64,000 bases of DNA, from contig JAILFN010000048.1 in NCBI GenBank assembly GCA_024697545.1, forward strand, positions 1-64,000. Reading direction: 5' to 3'. The stretch comes from Ruminococcus sp. GTDB lineage: Bacteria > Bacillota > Clostridia > Oscillospirales > Ruminococcaceae. A program made the translations under genes and the position numbers. How positions within the stretch are numbered: position 1 is the first letter of the stretch; every line of letters starts with the position of its first letter. Shown in pieces: positions 60,229 through 64,000 of the stretch. Under the pieces are notes generated by a model that had not been told where the DNA came from, searched no databases, and saw nothing but the letters and a program-made list of their open reading frames with translations.

Positions 60229-60777
60229 TTATTCCTCTGCGCCGCCTTTGGTAGCGGTAATGCCCTTAGCTTCAGCCTCAGCAGCTGCTGCCTGCTCTGC
60301 ATCTCTCTTCTTCTTAGCCTCGATAAGAGTGTTCTTGATGGAAGCGAGCATATCCTTTGTGAAGGGCAGGTTGTGTCCCATAGGATCGATAACGAAGCCT
60401 ATGATGTTGTCAGCCGACTGCTCGGTAAGACCTGCGATATCGGCAAACTTCATCTTAACGGTAGCAAAGCCCTGATCGTTGGGCATCTTCTTGAACTCTT
60501 CCTCATCGGTGAAAACAGGGAAGAAGGTCTGCTCCTTGTTGTTCTTGATGAGCATGAATCTTGCCTGTGCGGGCTTTTCCTCGGTCTGGAATCTCAGGTG
60601 GTTGTCCTTGTCCTGAACGAGCTTTGTCTCAGGGTCGGGCTTCTTGATGATAGCGGGGATGAAGAATGTGCTCTTGAGTGCAGCGTTGATAACTGCGCTC
60701 TGAGTCTGACTGTTAAAATCCTCTCTCATCTTGTCGATAGCTTCGATCAGTGCCGAATTGTCAATTACTTCTGCCAT
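60229..60777 (-). CDS. SseB-domain protein
   Basis: 182 residues, soluble. The fold from about residue 25 to 130 (FFIPAIIKKPDP...ARFMLIKNNKEQTFFPVFTDEEEFKKM...FADIAGL...GFVIDPMGHNLPFTKDML) matches the SseB N-terminal domain. An Ala/Glu/Lys-rich helix ends the protein. SseB domains occur in many bacterial accessory proteins; function unknown. The start at 60777 is set by AAAGGAG upstream. Confidence 0.7.
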   Translation of the reverse strand: MAEVIDNSALIEAIDKMREDFNSQTQSAVINAALKSTFFIPAIIKKPDPETKLVQDKDNHLRFQTEEKPAQARFMLIKNNKEQTFFPVFTDEEEFKKMPNDQGFATVKMKFADIAGLTEQSADNIIGFVIDPMGHNLPFTKDMLASIKNTLIEAKKKRDAEQAAAAEAEAKGITATKGGAEE

Positions 60778-60923
60778 TTTCTTTTTTCTCCTTTCGCGCG
60801 GCTGCAAGGCTGCTGAAACTTCGCACCGTAACCTCCGCGGCGTATTGATTGATATGATTGATTAAAGCAGCCTGTTCGTCGTTTTAGCTGCCATTATCGT
60901 CTGCTGCATTGCCGCCGTTTTGC

Positions 60924-61880
60924 TCACGGCTGCTGTTCGTCCTCAAGATCAGTCTCGATTATATACTTCGGACGCTTTTTGCTCTCAAGGTATATCTTTC
61001 CGATGTACTCGCCGATAACGCCTATCGCCAGCAGCTGCAAGCCGCCCAGCGCCCATACCGAGACCACGGTGGTAGTCCAGCCTGCGACGGTCTTCCCCGC
61101 GAAGTGTATCACAAGGAAGTATATCAGCATGAGTACTGAAACGATGAATATAACGATGCCGAGCGTTGTGATGAGCCGTATCGGTTTAACGGAGAGGGAA
61201 GTTATGCCCTCGACCGCGAGTGCCAGCATCTTTTTCAGCGGGTACTTTGATTCGCCCGCCTGACGCGCGGCTCTTTCGTATGTCACTATATCAGATTTGA
61301 AGCCGACCATAGGCACCATTCCGCGCAGGAAGAGGTTCACCTCGTCAAATTCGGCAAGTGCCTCAACGGCGCGTTTGCTCATAAGGCGGTAATCAGCGTG
61401 GTTGTAGGTTATCTCCACGCCCATAGCTTCAAGCAGCTTGTAGTAGCCCTCGGCGGTGAATCGCTTGAACCCTGTGTCAGTTTCTCTTGCGGAGCGCACG
61501 CCGTAAACGATCTCGCACCCTTCGGCGCGTTTGTCAAGAAATCCGTCTATGGCGTTGATATCGTCCTGAAGATCGGCGTCCATCGAAACTATGATATCTG
61601 CGTGATCCTTTGCCGTCATAAGTCCTGCCAGCAGAGCATTCTGGTGCCCCCTGTTGCGTGAAAGCTTTACTCCCGTGAACAGATCACAGCTCCTGTGGAA
61701 TCTTTCGATAAGGTTCCATGTCTTGTCCTTAGAACCATCGTCCACGAACATCACCTTGCTGTCAGGCGCTACTCTGCCGTCAGCTATCAAAGTATCAAGC
61801 TTTGCTATAAGTGCCCGCGCCGTAATGGGGAGCATCTCCTCCTCGTTATAGCACGGTATCACTATATAAAGTGTCTCCAT
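60924..61880 (-). CDS. GT2 polyprenyl-phosphate glycosyltransferase
   Basis: 318 residues. The N-terminal GT-A domain (VIPCYNEEEML; FVDDGSKDKTW; SMDADLQDDI DxD) and two C-terminal membrane helices (about 230-255 and 265-290, around GLQLLAIGVIGEYIGKIYLE) place it in the GtrB/DPM1 group, like the gene at 48321. It should load a sugar on undecaprenyl phosphate for GT-C enzymes such as YfhO. AAGGAG is 14 nt upstream of the chosen ATG. It follows tatD by 31 nt and is cotranscribed with it. Confidence 0.88.
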   Translation of the reverse strand: METLYIVIPCYNEEEMLPITARALIAKLDTLIADGRVAPDSKVMFVDDGSKDKTWNLIERFHRSCDLFTGVKLSRNRGHQNALLAGLMTAKDHADIIVSMDADLQDDINAIDGFLDKRAEGCEIVYGVRSARETDTGFKRFTAEGYYKLLEAMGVEITYNHADYRLMSKRAVEALAEFDEVNLFLRGMVPMVGFKSDIVTYERAARQAGESKYPLKKMLALAVEGITSLSVKPIRLITTLGIVIFIVSVLMLIYFLVIHFAGKTVAGWTTTVVSVWALGGLQLLAIGVIGEYIGKIYLESKKRPKYIIETDLEDEQQP

Positions 61881-61911
61881 TTTATCTAAAATTGCTCCTT
61901 TATCTGTCGGG

Positions 61912-62739
61912 TCATATCCCGAACAGCTTTTTTGCATTCATATTTGTAATATCTGTCAGCTGCTGTGCGGGTATACCGCTAAGGCGTTCGCCCTCGGCAG
62001 CGACATAAGCTATCATTTCACTGTAACAGCGCTTTCCGCGGAAGGGCGGCGGCGCCATGTAAGGGCAGTCGGTCTCAAACAGAAGCCTGTCCGTCGGCAC
62101 GACCCCAAAAGCACGCTTTGCCTTCTTGGCATTTTTGAATGTAAGCGCACCCGTAAAGCCTATGTAAAGCCCGAGCTTCAGAAGCTGTTCAGCCGTTTCC
62201 GCCGAGCCGCTGAAGCAGTGTACCACCCCGCGCGGGCGGTGCTTTTCCATCAGCCTCAGAAAATCCTCGGTAGCATCGCGGCAGTGCATTATAACGGGCA
62301 GATCCAGTTGCTTTGCAAGCACAAGCTGTGCTTCAAAAAGCTCCCGCTGAGCCTCGCTGTCATAGCCCTCATAGTGGTGATCCAGACCTATCTCGCCGAT
62401 GGCCTTCACCTTCGGGTGCAGAGCCAGCTCCCTGAGCCTTTCGATATAGCCGGCAGGCAGCCCGTCGGCATACTTTCCGTACTCCTTGTCAAGAGTTTCG
62501 GGGTGTATCCCCACGGAGGTGTAGTATCTCTCAAAGCGTTCTGCCATATGCAGACCGAACTCCGCAGAATCAAGGTCGGTGCAGGCGTGCATAAGGTACT
62601 CCACCGACGAATCACCGCTGAAAAGGTGATCCAGCAAAGAGTCTCTGTCGCTGTCAAAGGCGGCATCGTCGTAGTGGCAGTGGGAATCAAATATCCCGCG
62701 GACCGTGCAGTCCGCCTGTGGCATCACAACAGCTTCCAC
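61912..62739 (-). CDS. tatD: TatD-family metal-dependent DNase
   Basis: A 275-residue TIM-barrel metallohydrolase. The metal ligands are in DSHCHYDD, GEIGLDHHYE, HCRDA, HCFSGS and ETDCPYM, in family order. TatD proteins are 3'-5' exonucleases on nicked or repaired DNA. The start at 62739 (GTG) is chosen because AAAAGGGG lies 7 nt upstream and the promoter at 62771-62799 leaves the in-frame ATG at 62769 outside the mRNA; the next ATG at 62724 is an alternative. Confidence 0.9.
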   Translation of the reverse strand: MEAVVMPQADCTVRGIFDSHCHYDDAAFDSDRDSLLDHLFSGDSSVEYLMHACTDLDSAEFGLHMAERFERYYTSVGIHPETLDKEYGKYADGLPAGYIERLRELALHPKVKAIGEIGLDHHYEGYDSEAQRELFEAQLVLAKQLDLPVIMHCRDATEDFLRLMEKHRPRGVVHCFSGSAETAEQLLKLGLYIGFTGALTFKNAKKAKRAFGVVPTDRLLFETDCPYMAPPPFRGKRCYSEMIAYVAAEGERLSGIPAQQLTDITNMNAKKLFGI

Positions 62740-62770
62740 ATAAGCACCCCTTTTCACATTATACCACAAT

Positions 62771-62799
62771 ATTATAACACATTTTCAGACATTTGTAAA
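62771..62799 (-). promoter_or_regulatory. Leftward promoter of tatD and the GT2 gene
   Basis: Minus strand TTTACA (62794-62799), a 17-bp spacer and TATAAT (62771-62776). The leader is short (~25 nt). Confidence 0.75.
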
Positions 62800-62846
62800 G
62801 ACCTTGCGGATAAAAATAATGTGAAAGGTTTTTGTTCAACCTGTCA

Positions 62847-62877
62847 AAAAAAGCCCGCGGAAGCTGCCGCGGGCTTT
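62847..62877 (-). terminator. Terminator after the zinc-ribbon membrane gene
   Basis: Minus strand: AAGCCCGCGG and CCGCGGGCTT form a 10-bp stem around AGCTTC-like loop bases, followed by seven T. Confidence 0.85.
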
Positions 62878-62882
62878 AGTAT

Positions 62883-63290
62883 TCAGCGTATCTTCACCGA
62901 GAATTCCTCGCCGCAGGCGGGGCACTTGGTGTTGTGTTTGCCTTTATTTCTGGGAAGGCGGAGTGTTTTTCCGCAGCCGGGGCATTTCTTATAAGCGAAA
63001 TTCACCGTGTCACGGGAAGGGCGCTGAGCGTTGAGCTTTCGTTTTATCCCGAGCTTTTCACAGGCGCGGAGCAAAAGCGCGTTTTCCCTGCTGCGTGCGG
63101 GTATATTCTTCGACAGCGATCTTATCACTGCCATAGCGAATATCACCAGCCCGATGATATGCAGCACCCATGAATGCACAAAGATGTTAACGATGGTAAG
63201 TAGCAGATACAGCCCCGTGAGCAGATAAAACAGTTCATCTGCGCCGTAGCGTCCCTCCATCATGCGGATAAGTCTGTCTTTGAAAGTCAT
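62883..63290 (-). CDS. Small membrane protein with C-terminal zinc ribbon
   Basis: 135 residues with two adjacent membrane segments (about 20-38 and 43-60) and a cytoplasmic C-terminal zinc ribbon (CPGCGKTLRLPRNKGKHNTKCPACG, near 102-126). AAGGGAAA precedes the ATG. Function unknown. It sits 13 nt downstream of the partial gene at the window edge and ends at a strong terminator. Confidence 0.7.
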   Translation of the reverse strand: MTFKDRLIRMMEGRYGADELFYLLTGLYLLLTIVNIFVHSWVLHIIGLVIFAMAVIRSLSKNIPARSRENALLLRACEKLGIKRKLNAQRPSRDTVNFAYKKCPGCGKTLRLPRNKGKHNTKCPACGEEFSVKIR

Positions 63291-63303
63291 TCAGTTTCCC
63301 TTC

Positions 63304-64000
63304 TTACTGCTGACCCTGCTTAGAGTAATACTCCTCCTGACGGTCATAGACCTCCTGAACGCTGTAACGCTTTACAGCCTTTGAGTTCATCTTGATGTCC
63401 ATAGCCTCTACCCAGCTGTCGATAAGTCCCTGGAACTCGTCTTCCTTCATATCGCTGATGAGCACGGCATGGTTTTCCTCAGCGTACTCGGGCTTGTCGG
63501 CGATGTCTGCGGACATGAATACATAGTAAGCAGTGTCGTCCTCATAGAAGGTAGCCTCGCCCATTTTTGCATTCTTTACAGCGGTAAGGCGGTTAGCGTA
63601 AACCTCGTCGTAGGTGTCGGAGTTCTTGTCCTGACTGTATGTATAGTCGGCGATGATCTCGTTGTCCTCTTCTGCCTCAGCGCCTGTAATGTCGTCGAGG
63701 GAAACATCGGTATCGCTTGTGAGATCCTCGACCTCAGCGCTGTCTTCGGTCTCTTCGGAAGTCTCGGCAGTCTCAGCCTCCTCAGCGGCAGCCTCGGTCT
63801 CTGCGGGAGCTTCTTCGTCAGCAGAAGTCTCGGCGGAAGCCTCCTCCTCGGGAGCTTTGACTTCCTCAGCCTCGGTCTCTGCCTCAGCTTCAGCCTCAGC
63901 CTGAGAAACGGTATCCTCTACCTCAGCAAGGCTCTCATCGGAAGCGGACTCTTCGGTCTCTTCCTCAGCAGCGGACTCTGGGGTCTCCTCGGCAGCGGAC
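63304..64000 (-). CDS. C-terminal part of an Ala/Glu/Ser/Thr-rich protein, cut by the window edge
   Basis: The frame is open from the window edge to the stop at 63304 (at least 231 residues). The N-terminal visible part is a long acidic, low-complexity Glu/Ala/Ser/Thr run (to about 63720). It is followed by a ~120-residue folded region (EEDNEIIADYTYSQDKN...AVLISDMKEDEFQGLIDSWVEAMDIKMNSKAV). The latter could be the C-terminus of a PrsA-like foldase or other secreted protein, but I do not recognise it with confidence. The true start lies beyond 64000; the ATG at 63564 is internal. Confidence 0.6.
   Translation of the reverse strand, partial: SAAEETPESAAEEETEESASDESLAEVEDTVSQAEAEAEAETEAEEVKAPEEEASAETSADEEAPAETEAAAEEAETAETSEETEDSAEVEDLTSDTDVSLDDITGAEAEEDNEIIADYTYSQDKNSDTYDEVYANRLTAVKNAKMGEATFYEDDTAYYVFMSADIADKPEYAEENHAVLISDMKEDEFQGLIDSWVEAMDIKMNSKAVKRYSVQEVYDRQEEYYSKQGQQ

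Overview
The window looks like a chromosomal stretch from an anaerobic, monoderm, low-to-moderate GC Firmicute of the Ruminococcus / Oscillospiraceae type. This is inferred from three things. There is a secretin-less type IV pilus cluster with KG^FTLVE-type prepilins. There is a lone spoVAC-like gene. There is a large secreted CotH/lamin-tail protein of the sort common in plant-fibre-degrading ruminococci. No rRNA, tRNA, CRISPR array, IS element or phage was seen. Nearly all genes have strong AGGAGG-type ribosome sites, and many have sigma-A type promoters with 16-18 bp spacers. These were used to move several starts away from the longest reading frame.

Layout. 1-632: no convincing gene. 633-5793: one operon with a MetN-I-Q-type ABC transporter followed by a pair of nitrogenase-component-1-like subunits (NifD-like and NifK-like). 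The pair keeps all six P-cluster-type cysteines, but there is no NifH in the window. 6039-7515: a gamma-glutamylcysteine-ligase-type gene with its own promoter, preceded by a palindromic site whose half-sites also occur near the metN promoter. 7635-13269: leftward housekeeping and hypothetical genes (CbiB-like, YgjP-like, SH3, DUF3592, aspS, two small genes). 13474-20461: a GT-C membrane protein, then clpB with a ribbon-helix-helix gene, alr and a NUDIX hydrolase. 20496-20757: a large inverted repeat. 20787-25918: carA and a carB-dapF gene fusion. 26108-30470: a major-pilin-like gene and the CotH protein. 30648-34114: spoVAC, recG and a membrane protein.

34281-48156 is a type IV pilus biogenesis region: pilC, a pilM-pilN fusion, pilO, three pilX/V/W-like minor pilins (two unusually large), pilD on the opposite strand, pilB and pilT. 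The PilW-like protein carries four tandem ~120-residue modules that resemble the CBM41 / pullulanase-associated fold. This suggests a carbohydrate-binding pilus tip. 48321-55844 holds a GT2 enzyme, murC, a LexA-like repressor that has lost its self-cleavage residues, a zinc-ribbon membrane protein, cardiolipin synthase, and a LacI-type sugar-sensor/GGDEF fusion. 55893-64000 is leftward: YfhO, DUF3592, SseB-like, GT2, TatD, a zinc-ribbon membrane protein, and the C-terminal part of an Ala/Glu/Ser-rich protein running off the window.

Two candidate systems stand out. (1) The transporter + NifDK-like + GCL region looks like an undescribed sulfur (thioether/thiol) assimilation module, analogous to but distinct from methylthio-alkane reductase. 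(2) The pilus with a multi-module minor pilin may be linked through c-di-GMP (PilB N-domain, sugar-binding GGDEF protein) to sensing and gripping polysaccharide. Both are inferences from sequence.
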